Assembly (NCBI GenBank): GCA_963819845.1
Contig: CAWFXQ010000013.1
Coordinates: forward strand, 124,001 to 188,000
Length of the DNA: 64,000 nt
Source of the DNA: DATAGF01 sp963819845
Lineage (GTDB): Bacteria; Actinomycetota; Thermoleophilia; Miltoncostaeales; Miltoncostaeaceae
Reading direction: 5' to 3'
In this document: positions 16,377-25,126 of the stretch, in pieces
Layout of the letters: the number at the start of each line of letters is the position of its first letter
Position numbering within the stretch: position 1 is the first letter of the stretch
The notes under the pieces: generated by a model
Told to the model about the DNA's origin: nothing
The model's database searches: none
The model's input: the letters and a program-made list of their open reading frames with translations, nothing else
Program-made: the position numbers and the translations under genes

Positions 16377-19300
16377 TCAGCGGCGGCCATAGCCGAAGTT
16401 CTGGCCCTCGGGCACGGCCGCGCGCACGCGGGCCATCTCGGCGGCGTCGCCCATGCCGTCGGCGGCCTCGGCGGGCGGGTCGATCCGCTCGAGGCGGGTC
16501 ACGAGCACGTTCAGGTTCCGGTCGCGGCGCTCGAGGCGGCCGTGGGCCATCACCAGCGGGTCGGCCCGGACGACCGCCCGGTGGCGCTCGTAGACCTCGG
16601 GGCGGACGATGCAGTTGACCATCCCGGTCTCGTCCTCCAGCAGCAGGAAGACGATGCCGCCGGCGGTCGCCGGCCGTTGGCGCGCCACCACCAGGCCGGC
16701 GGTGACGACCCGGGCGCCGTCGGGCGCCTCGCGCAGCTGGGCGGCCGACAGCACCCCGCGCGGCAGGCCGGGGCGCACCAGGGCCACCAGGTGCCAGCCG
16801 GTTGACAGGCCCATGGTCTCGTAGTCGGTGAGCGTGCGCTCGAAGCGGCCGAGCTCGGGGAGGGGAGGCGCCTCCCCGGCCGGGATGGGGAGGGCGAGCT
16901 GCAGGCCCCCCGCCCCGGCCCGGGGGCGCGCCAGCACGCCGAGCTCCCAGAGCATCGCCCGGCGCGGGCGCTCGAAGGCGTCGCAGGCGCCCGCCCGCAC
17001 GAGCTGGGCGAGCTGCCCGCGGCGCAGGTCGGCGCGCGCGGCCAGGTCGGCCATGTCGCGGAAGGGGCCGTTGACCGCAACGCTCGTTGACCAGGCGGGC
17101 GGCGGCCTCGGCGCGCACCTCGCGCACGTAGCCCAGGCCCACCCGCACGGCGCCGTCCTCGATCGTGCAGGCCGCCCCGGAGCGCGCGACGCACGGGGGC
17201 AGCACCCGCACGCCGCGCCGCTGGGCGTCGCGCACCAGGCTGGCGGGCGGGTAGAAGCCCATGGGCTGGGCGTTCATCAGCGAGGCCAGGAACTCGGCCG
17301 GGTAGCGCCGGCGCAGCCAGGCGCTCTGGTAGGCCAGCACGGCGAAGGCCGACGAGTGGGCCTTGGGGAAGCCGAAGTTCGAGAAGCCGATCAGCTTGCG
17401 GAAGACCGTGCGGATGGTCTCGTCGTTCGACCCCGCGGGCGCGGGCGCCGTCGCGGAACTCCCGCCACAGGGCCACCATCGCCTCGCGGCTGCGCTTGCG
17501 GCTCATCGCCCGCCGCAGCGCCTCGGCCTGGCCGGGCGTGAAGCCGGCGAGCGCCATCGCCACCTCCAGCACCTGCTCCTGGAAGACCACCACCCCGAGC
17601 GTCTCGCGCAGACAGCCCGCCAGCAGCGGGTGGTCGTAGGGGGGCTCGAACGACGGGTCGGCGCGCTTGGCGCGTCGGTGCTTCACGTAGGGGTGCACGG
17701 CCCCGCCGCTCACCGGCCCGGGGCGGATGAGGGCCACCTGGATCGTGAGGTCGTCGAGGTTCTCGGGCCGGGTCTGCAGCAGGCTCTGCATCTGGGCCCG
17801 GCTCTCGATCTGGAACACCCCCACGGTGTCGGCGTCCTGGATCTCGGCGTAGACCGCCGGGTCGGACACGCCGATGCGCGACAGGTTGACGCTCTCGCCG
17901 CGCGCGCGGGCGATCAGGTCGATGCACTCCTCGACCGCCGACAGCATCCCCAGCCCCAGCAGGTCGATCTTCACGAAGCCGGCGTCGGCGCAGGAGTCCT
18001 TGTCCCACTGGCAGATCTGGCGCCCGGGGAAGGCGGCCGGCACCACCGGCACCAGCTCGACCAGCGGCCGCGCGCTCACCACCATGCCCCCGGAGTGCTG
18101 CGACAGGTGTCGGGGCAGGCCTGCCGCCTCGCGCGCCAGGGCGGCCAGGGCCCGCCAGCGCGGCGACGCCAGCTTGGCCTCGCCGTCGGGCAGCCGGGCG
18201 AGCTCCTCCTCCACCGCCCGCGCCGACGACCACCCGTCCGACAGCCGCGTCAGTCGCTCCAGGTCGGCCTCGGGCAGGGCGAGCGCCCCGCCCAGCTCGC
18301 GGATGGCCATGCGGATGCGGAAGGTGGGGAAGGCCGCCACCAGGGCGGCGTGCTCGTGCCCGTAGCGGGCGATCACCTCCTCGATGAGGGCTTCGCGCAC
18401 GTCGCGGGGGAAGTCGAGGTCGATGTCGGGCACCGACGCCATGTCGCGGTTGAGGAAGCGGCCCAGGAAGAGGCCGTTCTCGACCGGATCGACGTGGGAG
18501 AGGCCGGTGAGGTAGCAGACGATCGAGCCCACCGACGACCCGCGGCCGCGCCCCGGCGGCAGCCAGCGCCGCGCCGACCCGGCCGGGCGCACGCGCAGGG
18601 CCACCTCGCGGGCCAGCTCGAGGATGTCGCGGTGCAGCAGGAAGAAGCCGGCCAGGTCGTGGTGCGCGATCAGCGCCAGCTCCTGGTCGAGGCGCCGGCG
18701 GGCCTCGCGGCGCTTGCGCGCACCTGTGTAGCGGGCGCCGAGCTGGTGGCCGCAGATGCGCGCCAGCGCGGCCTGGGCGGTCTCGCCGGGGTGCGACCCG
18801 GCGAAGTCGGGGAAGCGGTAGCCGAGGTCGCGCGAGAGGTCGAACTCCAGGCGCTCGGCCAGGCGCGCGGTCTGCGCGGCGGCCTCGGGATGGTCGGCGA
18901 ACAGGGCGGCCGACTCGGCCGGCGTCCTCAGCACGGCCTGGCGGTTGCCGCGCCGCTCGTCCTCCGACCCGTCCAGCGTGAGGCGGTGGCGGATCGCCAC
19001 GAAGGCGTCCTGCAGGAAGGTCCGGGCCGGGTCGTGGGCGTGGGGGTCGCCGGTGGCGACGGCCCGCAGCCCGGCCTCGTCGGCGAGCTGGGCCAGCTCG
19101 CGCGCCAGGCGCCGGCCGCCGCGCGAGCGCGGGTGCTGGATCTCGACGTAGACGTCGTCCGGCCCGAGATCCCGCGCCAACTCGCGGGCCGCCGCCAGCG
19201 CCTCGCGGCGGCGGCCCGCGGCCACCAGCCTCGGCACCAGGCCGTGACGGGCGCAGCCGGTCAGGCACACCAGCCCCTCGGAGTGGGCGGCGAGCGCGGA

Positions 19301-19648
19301 GCGGTCGAGCGCGGGGGGCAGCGCCCGCCGGTCGGGGGGCGGGCGGGTGTCCGCGTGGGCGAGCGTGATGAGCCGGCAGAGGTTGGCGTAGCCGGCGGCG
19401 TCGGCCGCCAGCAGCGTGAGGTGGGCGCCGTCGCGCAGCGTGAGCTCGGCCCCGGTGATCGGCCGCACCCCCGCCGCCCGCGCGGCGTGGGCGAAGGCCA
19501 GCGATCCGCAGAGGCCGTCGTGGTCGGTGAGGGCGAGCGCCGTGTGGCCCAGCTCGGCCGCCCGCTCGGCCATCTCCTCGGGCGCCGAGGCGCCGTCGAG
19601 GAAGCTGAAGGCCGAGTGCGCGTGGAGCTCGACGTAGGGGGTCGCCAT
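16377..19648 (-). CDS. dnaE2: Error-prone DNA polymerase III alpha subunit DnaE2 (ImuC), disrupted by two frameshifts
   Basis: DnaE2 is the translesion C-family polymerase of the SOS mutasome. The N-terminal PHP domain (H-A-H-S-A-F-S-F-L-D-G) and the polymerase core with P-D-I-D-L-D-F-P are intact, as are the fingers (A-E-A-L-R-R-A-M-S-R-K-R). At 17425-17431 one extra base throws the frame; the protein resumes in the next frame as D-D-E-T-I-R-T-V-F-R-K-L-I-G-F-S-N-F-G-F-P-K-A-H-S. A second one-base gain between 17069 and 17090 precedes G-P-F-R-D-M-A-D-L, and the OB-fold tail then runs to 16377. Everything outside the breaks is well conserved, so the damage is recent or a sequence error. A LexA box abuts the ATG. 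Confidence 0.9.
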
Positions 19649-19649
19649 G

Positions 19650-19663
19650 CGAACACATGTTCG
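19650..19663 (-). promoter_or_regulatory. LexA (SOS) box of dnaE2
   Basis: The 14 bases CGAACACATGTTCG form the actinobacterial LexA operator pattern CGAAC-N4-GTTCG with both half-sites perfect. One base separates it from the dnaE2 ATG, and a TACGAA sequence (minus strand) overlaps its upstream edge as a possible -10. LexA bound here would cover the start of transcription of a leaderless message. Confidence 0.88.
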
Positions 19664-19701
19664 TACTCCGCGGTCGCCGGCACAAGCCGTAGAGTCGGCC
19701 C

Positions 19702-20151
19702 GTGGACGACGGGCCGCTCTACCTCGACGACCTGAGCGTCGGGCAGCGCTTCATCACCGGGGACTACGCCCTCGACGCCGAGGGCATCGTGGAATTCGCG
19801 CGCCAATGGGACCCCCAGCCGTTCCACACCGACCCGGAGGCCGCGCAGGGAACCTTCTTCGGCGCGCTGGTCGCGAGCGGTTGGCACACGGCCGGCATCA
19901 CCATGCGCCTCCTCGTCGAGGGCCTTCCGATCGCGGGCGGCCTCATCGGCGCCGGAGGCGAGATCTCCTGGCCCGCCCCCACCCGCCCCGGCGCGGTGCT
20001 GCACGTCGAGGCCGAGGTCCTCGAGGTGCGGCCCTCGCGCTCACGGCCCGACCGCGGCATGGCGATCGTCCGCATCGAGACCCTGGACGAGCGCGGCGCG
20101 GTCGCCCAGGTCTTCATCTGCACGATGGTGGTGCCCCGCCGGCCCTCATGA
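19702..20151 (+). CDS. MaoC-like (R)-specific enoyl-CoA hydratase family protein
   Basis: The 149-residue hot-dog-fold protein shows the hydratase-2 motif D-P-Q-P-F-H-T-D-P-E-A-A, with the catalytic Asp and His, followed by the F-F-G-A-L-V-A-S-G-W-H-T helix. Such enzymes add water to enoyl-CoA esters or act on related thioesters. Single-domain length is typical. TAGAGT stands six bases before the GTG, so the gene has its own leaderless-type promoter, divergent from dnaE2. The 53-base gap between the two genes holds the LexA box, so SOS control might also touch this promoter. Confidence 0.88.
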   Translation: MDDGPLYLDDLSVGQRFITGDYALDAEGIVEFARQWDPQPFHTDPEAAQGTFFGALVASGWHTAGITMRLLVEGLPIAGGLIGAGGEISWPAPTRPGAVLHVEAEVLEVRPSRSRPDRGMAIVRIETLDERGAVAQVFICTMVVPRRPS

Positions 20152-20172
20152 GCCGGCCGTCCACGGCGCGCC

Positions 20173-21819
20173 CTAGTGGGTGGCGTGCATGAGGTGCTCC
20201 AGGCCCTCGCCGAGCGCCCGCAGCGCCCGGGGGGCGTCGTGGGGGTCGAGGTCGATCCACAGGACCCACGCGCGGCCGGTGCCGCGGCGCGCCTCGGCGA
20301 GGGCCGCGTCGAGCCCGGCGGGGGTCGTCACGCGCCGGCCCTCGGCGCCGAGGGCCGCGGCGACGGCGGCGTAGTCCCAGGGGGCGACGTCGTTGAAGGG
20401 CCCGTTGACGATCGCGCGCTCGGCGCCGTAGCCGTGGTTGTCGAGCACCAGCACGATCGGGTCGAGGCCCTGCGCGACGGCGGTCGACAGGTCCGGCCCG
20501 GTCATCTGGAAGGAGCCGTCGCCGACCAGCACCACCGGGCGCCCGCGCCCCCGGGCCAGGCGGGCGCCGGTCGCCGCCGGGACGGCGAAGCCCATCCCGA
20601 CGTAGAGGCGCGCGATGTGCAGCTGGCGCGCCCGCTTCAGGCGGACGTCCATCACGAGGTGGGCCGCCACGCCCACGTCGCTCACCAGGATGTCGGACGG
20701 GCGCAGGAAGGCGTCGAGGCGCGCGGCGAGCAGGTCGCAGGTCACCCGCCGCCCGCGAGGCCGGCCGCGCGCCCAGGCGCTCGGCAGCCGCTTCCGGGGC
20801 GTGCCGCGCGGGGGCGGGCGCTCCTCCAGGCCGTCGAGCAGGTCGGCGAGCGTCACGCCCGGGTAGCGGCGGTGGCGAACGCGCAGGCCGGTGTGGTCGG
20901 CGGCGATGCGCCGGTCGTCGGCCACGCCGAGGGTGAATGCGCCGGTGCTGATGTCGTTGATGTCCACCCCGAGCTCGAGCACGAGGTCGGAGCGCTCGAC
21001 CATCCCCCGCACGCCCTCGTCCGACGACGCCCCGGAGTAGACGCCGACGACCAGCGGATGACCCTCGTTGACGCCGCCCTTGCCCATCACCGACTCCACG
21101 ACCGGGGCGGCCATCCGCTCGGCGAGGGCCACGACGCGCGCGCCGTCGTCGCGGCGCAGCACGCCGACCCCCGACCACACCACCGGGCGACGGGCCGCCG
21201 CCAGGACCTCGCGGGCGTCGGCGACGCCGGCCTCGACGCGCCCGGGCGCGACCGTCGGCGCTCCCCGCGTCCGCCGCCCGCGCCGCGGCGCGGGGCGCTC
21301 GTCGAGCAGGTCGCGCGGCACCTCGACGTACAGCGGCCGGTGCCCGGCGACGCACCGGTCGAGCGCCCCCTCCAGGTCCTCCAGGGCCGTCTCGAGATCG
21401 TCGAGCGCCACGGTCTCGCCGACGAGCTCGGCCATCGCCCGGCGCGGCGCGTCGATGTCGTCCCCCGGCGTGTGGTGGAGGCGGCGCCCGTCGCGCTCCC
21501 GAAGGCCCGGCGCTCCCGATATCAGCACCACCGGCACCCGCTCGGCGTTCGCCCCGCCGATCGCCGCGGCCGCCCCGAGCGCGCCCACCCCGAACGTGAC
21601 CGCGGCAGCGCCCAGCCCGCGTTCCCGGGCGTAGCCGTCGGCGGAGTAGGCGGCGGCCTCCTCGCGCGTGGAGTTGACCATCGTGAGCCCCCGCTCGGAG
21701 CCCACCCTGAACAGTCCCAGCACGAAGTCGCCCGGCACGCCGAAGACGTGCCGCACCCCGCGGCGCCGCAGAGCGTCGATCAGGTGCTCGCCGAGGGACC
21801 GCGGTCGGCGCCGAGCCAC
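20173..21819 (-). CDS. Thiamine-diphosphate-dependent decarboxylase (indolepyruvate/pyruvate decarboxylase type)
   Basis: The 548-residue protein has three ThDP-enzyme domains: N-terminal pyrimidine-binding (V-F-G-V-P-G-D-F with the activating Glu in S-T-R-E-E-A), a central domain (V-V-W-S-G-V-G-V-L), and a C-terminal diphosphate-binding domain with G-D-G-S-F-Q-M-T-G. The ending L-D-N-H-G-Y-G-A-E-R and G-P-F-N-D-V-A-P-W-D-Y fits indolepyruvate, phenylpyruvate or pyruvate decarboxylases rather than acetolactate synthase. The M-G-K-G-G-V-N-E segment has Asn where I would expect Asp in relatives. The GTG start is six bases after the DUF4389 stop, so the two probably form one transcript. Confidence 0.87.
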   Translation of the reverse strand: MARRRPRSLGEHLIDALRRRGVRHVFGVPGDFVLGLFRVGSERGLTMVNSTREEAAAYSADGYARERGLGAAAVTFGVGALGAAAAIGGANAERVPVVLISGAPGLRERDGRRLHHTPGDDIDAPRRAMAELVGETVALDDLETALEDLEGALDRCVAGHRPLYVEVPRDLLDERPAPRRGRRTRGAPTVAPGRVEAGVADAREVLAAARRPVVWSGVGVLRRDDGARVVALAERMAAPVVESVMGKGGVNEGHPLVVGVYSGASSDEGVRGMVERSDLVLELGVDINDISTGAFTLGVADDRRIAADHTGLRVRHRRYPGVTLADLLDGLEERPPPRGTPRKRLPSAWARGRPRGRRVTCDLLAARLDAFLRPSDILVSDVGVAAHLVMDVRLKRARQLHIARLYVGMGFAVPAATGARLARGRGRPVVLVGDGSFQMTGPDLSTAVAQGLDPIVLVLDNHGYGAERAIVNGPFNDVAPWDYAAVAAALGAEGRRVTTPAGLDAALAEARRGTGRAWVLWIDLDPHDAPRALRALGEGLEHLMHATH

Positions 21820-21825
21820 GGGACC

Positions 21826-22398
21826 TCAGGCGCTGGGGTCGGCGCTGAAGCTCGGGTAGCGGTCGGTGAGCAGCATGATGTAGCCCCACGTCTGCTGCGT
21901 GAAGCGGATGATCCACGCGATCAGGTTCCGCATCCCGAGCGGGATGCCGCCGGTGAAGATGCCGATGACCCAGGCGATGATCCACAGCACCGAGAGCAGG
22001 AGGTTGATGACGTAGAGCACGATCACGGCCGGGATCGCGAGGAAGAACCGGAAGAGCGTGATCAGCCGGTTCTGCGGGGCCGGAGGAGCGATCGTCAGGT
22101 CGGCGTCGTAGGGGCGGTCGCCCAGGAAGCCCGGGTAGGGGTCGGCGAGGAAGTAGAGGTAGCCATGGACGTGGGTGGAATAGCGCAGGTACTGCGCGAT
22201 GAAGTCGTGCAGCCCCTGCGGTGTCTTCCCCGCGAACAGGGTGGCGAACCAGCTGACGATGACGGCGAAGTAGACGGCGATGCCCCAGATCGCCAGCCAG
22301 ATGAGGTGGGGGATCACGAGCAGCCAGCGGAACGCGACGGTGAGCCGGCTGCGGCTCAGGTCGTCGGTGACCTGGAGGGTGATCGGGTGTGAGTCCAT
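21826..22398 (-). CDS. DUF4389 membrane protein
   Basis: This 190-residue protein matches DUF4389: a short beta N-terminus (H-P-I-T-L-Q-V-T-D-D), a membrane pair around residues 25-55, the Y-L-Y-F-L-A-D-P-Y-P-G-F segment, a second membrane pair near 110-150 and the repeated P-L-G-M-R-N-L-I and Y-I-M-L-L-T-D-R-Y-P-S-F close. The family is an uncharacterised two-repeat membrane fold. TAGGGT precedes the ATG by eight bases. It is immediately upstream of the decarboxylase gene. Confidence 0.86.
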   Translation of the reverse strand: MDSHPITLQVTDDLSRSRLTVAFRWLLVIPHLIWLAIWGIAVYFAVIVSWFATLFAGKTPQGLHDFIAQYLRYSTHVHGYLYFLADPYPGFLGDRPYDADLTIAPPAPQNRLITLFRFFLAIPAVIVLYVINLLLSVLWIIAWVIGIFTGGIPLGMRNLIAWIIRFTQQTWGYIMLLTDRYPSFSADPSA

Positions 22399-22491
22399 GG
22401 GCAGCGACCCTAAGCGGCGCTGCCCGCGACGGCAAGCGCCGGCACCCGCCCGGTTGGGCGGGGCGGGGCCCCGGGGATACGATCGCGCGCC

Positions 22492-23496
22492 GTGAAGCCC
22501 CGTCTCCGCCTCCCCCGCACCCGGCTGGCCGCGCCGCTCGCCGCGGCGCTCTGCCTCGCCGCCGCGGGCCCGGCCGCCGGCGCCCTGCCGTACGTGGCGA
22601 TCGACGCCGGGCACGGGGGCCGCGACACCGGCGCCGTCGGCATCCTGACGGCCGGCACGCCCACCGGCCTGACCCCGCGGGTCGACGACCAGGGGCGGAC
22701 GGCGCTGTTCGAGAAGGACGTGAACCTCGACATCGCCGCGCGGCTCCAGGCCGTGCTCGGCGCGGCGGGCGCGCGGACGCTCATGACCCGCACGACCGAC
22801 CTCGGCGGCGGCGACCGGAGCTGGCCGACGGTGCGGGCCGACCTCAGGTCGCGCACCGACATCGCCAACGAGGCCCGCGTCGACCTCTTCGTCTCGGTCC
22901 ACAACAACGCGCTGCGGGCCACCACCAGCGGCACCGAGACGTTCCACTACTACTACGCGAGCGCCGCCTCGCGCCGCCTCGCCGTGGAGGTGCAGCGCGA
23001 GATGGTGACCGCGCTTGGCCTGCCGAACCGCGGCGTCAAGAGCGCCGGCTTCTACGTCCTGCGCAACACGCGGATGCCGGCGATCCTCACCGAGAGCGCC
23101 TTCCTCTCGAACCCCTCCGAGGCCCTGCTGCTGGCCGACCCGGCCGTGCGCCAGCGCATCGCCGACGCGATCGCCCGGGGCGTGCAGCGCTACGCGACGC
23201 GCCAGGTGACGACCCCCGCGCCGCTCGCGCCGACGATCGGCCCCTGGCGCGCGAGGCCGGCGCGCGTCCCCGCCGGCTACCGGCTGGTGAAGACCGGGCG
23301 GAGCAACCCGGTCGGCCGCGGAGGGTGGCTCGCCGTGATCGGGCGCTACCGCGCGCCCGAGGCGACGCTCGCCGACACGATCGGCCCGTGGCGCACCCGC
23401 CCGGCGTCGGTCCCCGAGGGCTACCGGCTGGTGAAGACCGGGCGGGCAAACCCGACCGGGCGGGGTGGCTGGCTCGCGGTGCGCGAGGCGGCCTGA
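22492..23496 (+). CDS. Secreted N-acetylmuramoyl-L-alanine amidase with two C-terminal repeats
   Basis: After a signal peptide (residues 1-30) comes an Amidase_3 zinc domain that cuts the bond between muramic acid and the stem peptide. Zinc ligands are the His in D-A-G-H-G-G, Glu in F-E-K-D-V-N-L and His in S-V-H-N-N-A; the catalytic Glu is in L-T-E-S-A-F-L-S-N. Residues from about 248 and 296 begin two copies of a repeat of 48-residue period (T-I-G-P-W-R, G-Y-R-L-V-K-T-G-R, N-P-x-G-R-G-G-W-L-A-V), perhaps a wall-binding module. TACGAT stands eight bases before the GTG. The next gene, also secreted, starts three bases after the stop. Confidence 0.92.
   Translation: MKPRLRLPRTRLAAPLAAALCLAAAGPAAGALPYVAIDAGHGGRDTGAVGILTAGTPTGLTPRVDDQGRTALFEKDVNLDIAARLQAVLGAAGARTLMTRTTDLGGGDRSWPTVRADLRSRTDIANEARVDLFVSVHNNALRATTSGTETFHYYYASAASRRLAVEVQREMVTALGLPNRGVKSAGFYVLRNTRMPAILTESAFLSNPSEALLLADPAVRQRIADAIARGVQRYATRQVTTPAPLAPTIGPWRARPARVPAGYRLVKTGRSNPVGRGGWLAVIGRYRAPEATLADTIGPWRTRPASVPEGYRLVKTGRANPTGRGGWLAVREAA
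23233..23485 (+). repeat. Tandem 48-codon repeat in the amidase gene
   Basis: Two copies of a 144-base unit encode the T-I-G-P-W-R to G-G-W-L-A-V module at the end of the amidase. They begin at about 23233 and 23377 and remain very similar at DNA level, particularly over the G-Y-R-L-V-K-T-G-R codons, pointing to a fairly recent duplication. Confidence 0.85.
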
Positions 23497-23499
23497 CGC

Positions 23500-24852
23500 G
23501 TGAGGCCCGGGGGCCGACGGCGACCGCGGGACCTCGTGCCGGCCGCCCTGCTCGCGGCGCTCGGCCTCGCGACGGCCGCGCCTCATGCGCTGGGCCTCGA
23601 CTGGTCGGCCCGCGAGCGTCTCAGCGCCGCGGGCGTCGCCGCGCGCGACCCGGAGATCGCGCTGACCCCCGGCCCTGGCGGGATCGTGATCTGGAGAGCG
23701 GGTGGCGCGGGAGGAACGGGCCGGGTGCAGGCCGTCTCCGCCGCACGCCTGGCGCGCGGCTTCGGGCGCCCCCGCGATATCTCGGTCTCGCGGGTCGTCT
23801 CCTTCAGCCGGCTCGCCGTGGCGGCCGGCGCGGGCGGCGCCGTGGCGATCTGGACCGGCCGGCCGGCGGGCTCGGAGCGCGTGGAGGCGGCCGATCGGCC
23901 ATCCGGCGCGGCGTTTTTCGGGGCCGCCCAGCCCGTCAGCCCGGACGGGGGCTTTCGCCCCGACGCGGCGGTCGCGCCCGAGGGGACCGCCCACGCGGTC
24001 TGGGAGCGCATCGGGAGGATTGAGGCCGCGCGCCGCCCGGCGGGCGCGACGGCGTGGGAACTGCCGCGCCCGGTCGCCGAAGGGGCCCAGGTCCCGCGCA
24101 TCGCCGTCGATGCCGCCGGCAACGCCGTGGCCGTCTTCCGCCGCGGCACCGGTCCGTCGACCCGCGCGGTCGCGACCGCGGCGCTGGCCGTCGGGGGCGG
24201 CGACTGGACGAGCACCGGCGACATCGCGGGCTCGCAGGAGGGGCCGGCGATCCTCGGCCCCGGATATCCGAGCCTCGCGGTCGATGCGGGGGGCCGGGCG
24301 GTCGCGGCCTGGACGAGGCTGACGCGCCAGGGCGGCGTCACGACAATCCAGGCCGCGATCCTCCCCGGCGCCGGCGAGCCCTGGGGCCGTGCCGTCGATC
24401 TGACGCCCCCGACGGGCAACGCCTTCGCCCCGCAGGTGGCGGTTGACGGCCGGGGCGACGGCATCGCGGTGTGGTCGCGGGCCCGGAATGGGCGAACCTT
24501 CATCCAGACGGCGCTCCTTCGTGGCGGGCGCTGGTCGGCTCCGCGCGCCCTGACGCCTCCGGACGATCAGGCCTCGAACCCCCGCGTGGCGATGAGCGAG
24601 GCCGGCGACGCGCTGGTGGTGTGGACCCGCTCCCAGCGCGGGCGGCTCGTGGTCCAGGGGATGCAGCGTCTCGCCGGCAGCGCGGCCTGGCGCGGCCCCT
24701 GGACCCTCTCGCGCACGGGCCGAGGCCGCAACGGCTTCGCGCCGCAGGTCGCGGTGGCGCAACGCGACGGCTTGGTGGTCTGGTACGAGCGCGTCGGCCG
24801 CGCGAACGCCGGTGTCGTGAGCGCCCGCGCGGTCCGCCTCGACCGGCCGTAG
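23500..24852 (+). CDS. Secreted repeat protein, probable beta-propeller
   Basis: The 450-residue protein begins with an Arg-rich signal peptide (residues 1-32) and continues as repeats of about 45-60 residues, each with an Ala/Val-rich strand followed by a G-D/G-G turn and an A-V-W or A-A-W strand (for example V-A-V-D-G-R-G-D-G-I-A-V-W-S-R). This is the look of a six- or seven-bladed beta-propeller. No catalytic motif is visible. It follows the amidase by three bases and is probably exported together with it; a wall or surface role is inferred. The protein at 35019-36287 has the same architecture. Confidence 0.75.
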   Translation: MRPGGRRRPRDLVPAALLAALGLATAAPHALGLDWSARERLSAAGVAARDPEIALTPGPGGIVIWRAGGAGGTGRVQAVSAARLARGFGRPRDISVSRVVSFSRLAVAAGAGGAVAIWTGRPAGSERVEAADRPSGAAFFGAAQPVSPDGGFRPDAAVAPEGTAHAVWERIGRIEAARRPAGATAWELPRPVAEGAQVPRIAVDAAGNAVAVFRRGTGPSTRAVATAALAVGGGDWTSTGDIAGSQEGPAILGPGYPSLAVDAGGRAVAAWTRLTRQGGVTTIQAAILPGAGEPWGRAVDLTPPTGNAFAPQVAVDGRGDGIAVWSRARNGRTFIQTALLRGGRWSAPRALTPPDDQASNPRVAMSEAGDALVVWTRSQRGRLVVQGMQRLAGSAAWRGPWTLSRTGRGRNGFAPQVAVAQRDGLVVWYERVGRANAGVVSARAVRLDRP

Positions 24853-24877
24853 GAGCCCCTGGCCGAGGAGCAGGACG

Positions 24878-25126
24878 CTAGGGGTGCGCGAACCATCCCC
24901 CGCCCGGGCCGTCGAGGTACACCACCGCGACCCGGCCGGGGTCGAGCACCAGCTCGAAGTAGTGGCGGTTGACGGGCCGGTCCGTCCACCAGCGGTCCTG
25001 CACCAGCCAGTCGTCGCGCACCGCCGCCACGGCGCGCCGGCGACCCCGCAGCACGACCGCGCGCGGGACGCCGTCCGGCGCGTCGACCTCGGCGGGGCGC
25101 GGCGCGCCCAGCGCGCGCAGGCTCAC
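24878..25126 (-). CDS. DUF6504 family protein coupled to imuB
   Basis: The 82-residue protein has the DUF6504 pattern: P-R-A-V-V-L-R-G-R-R-R-A-V start, the W-L-V-Q-D-R-W-W-T core, R-H-Y-F-E-L-V-L and the closing V-A-V-V-Y-L-D-G strand. In actinobacteria this small domain is commonly found next to or fused with ImuB or DnaE2. Its GTG start overlaps the imuB stop (GTGA), so it should share the SOS control of imuB. Its function in the mutasome is not known. Confidence 0.8.
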   Translation of the reverse strand: MSLRALGAPRPAEVDAPDGVPRAVVLRGRRRAVAAVRDDWLVQDRWWTDRPVNRHYFELVLDPGRVAVVYLDGPGGGWFAHP

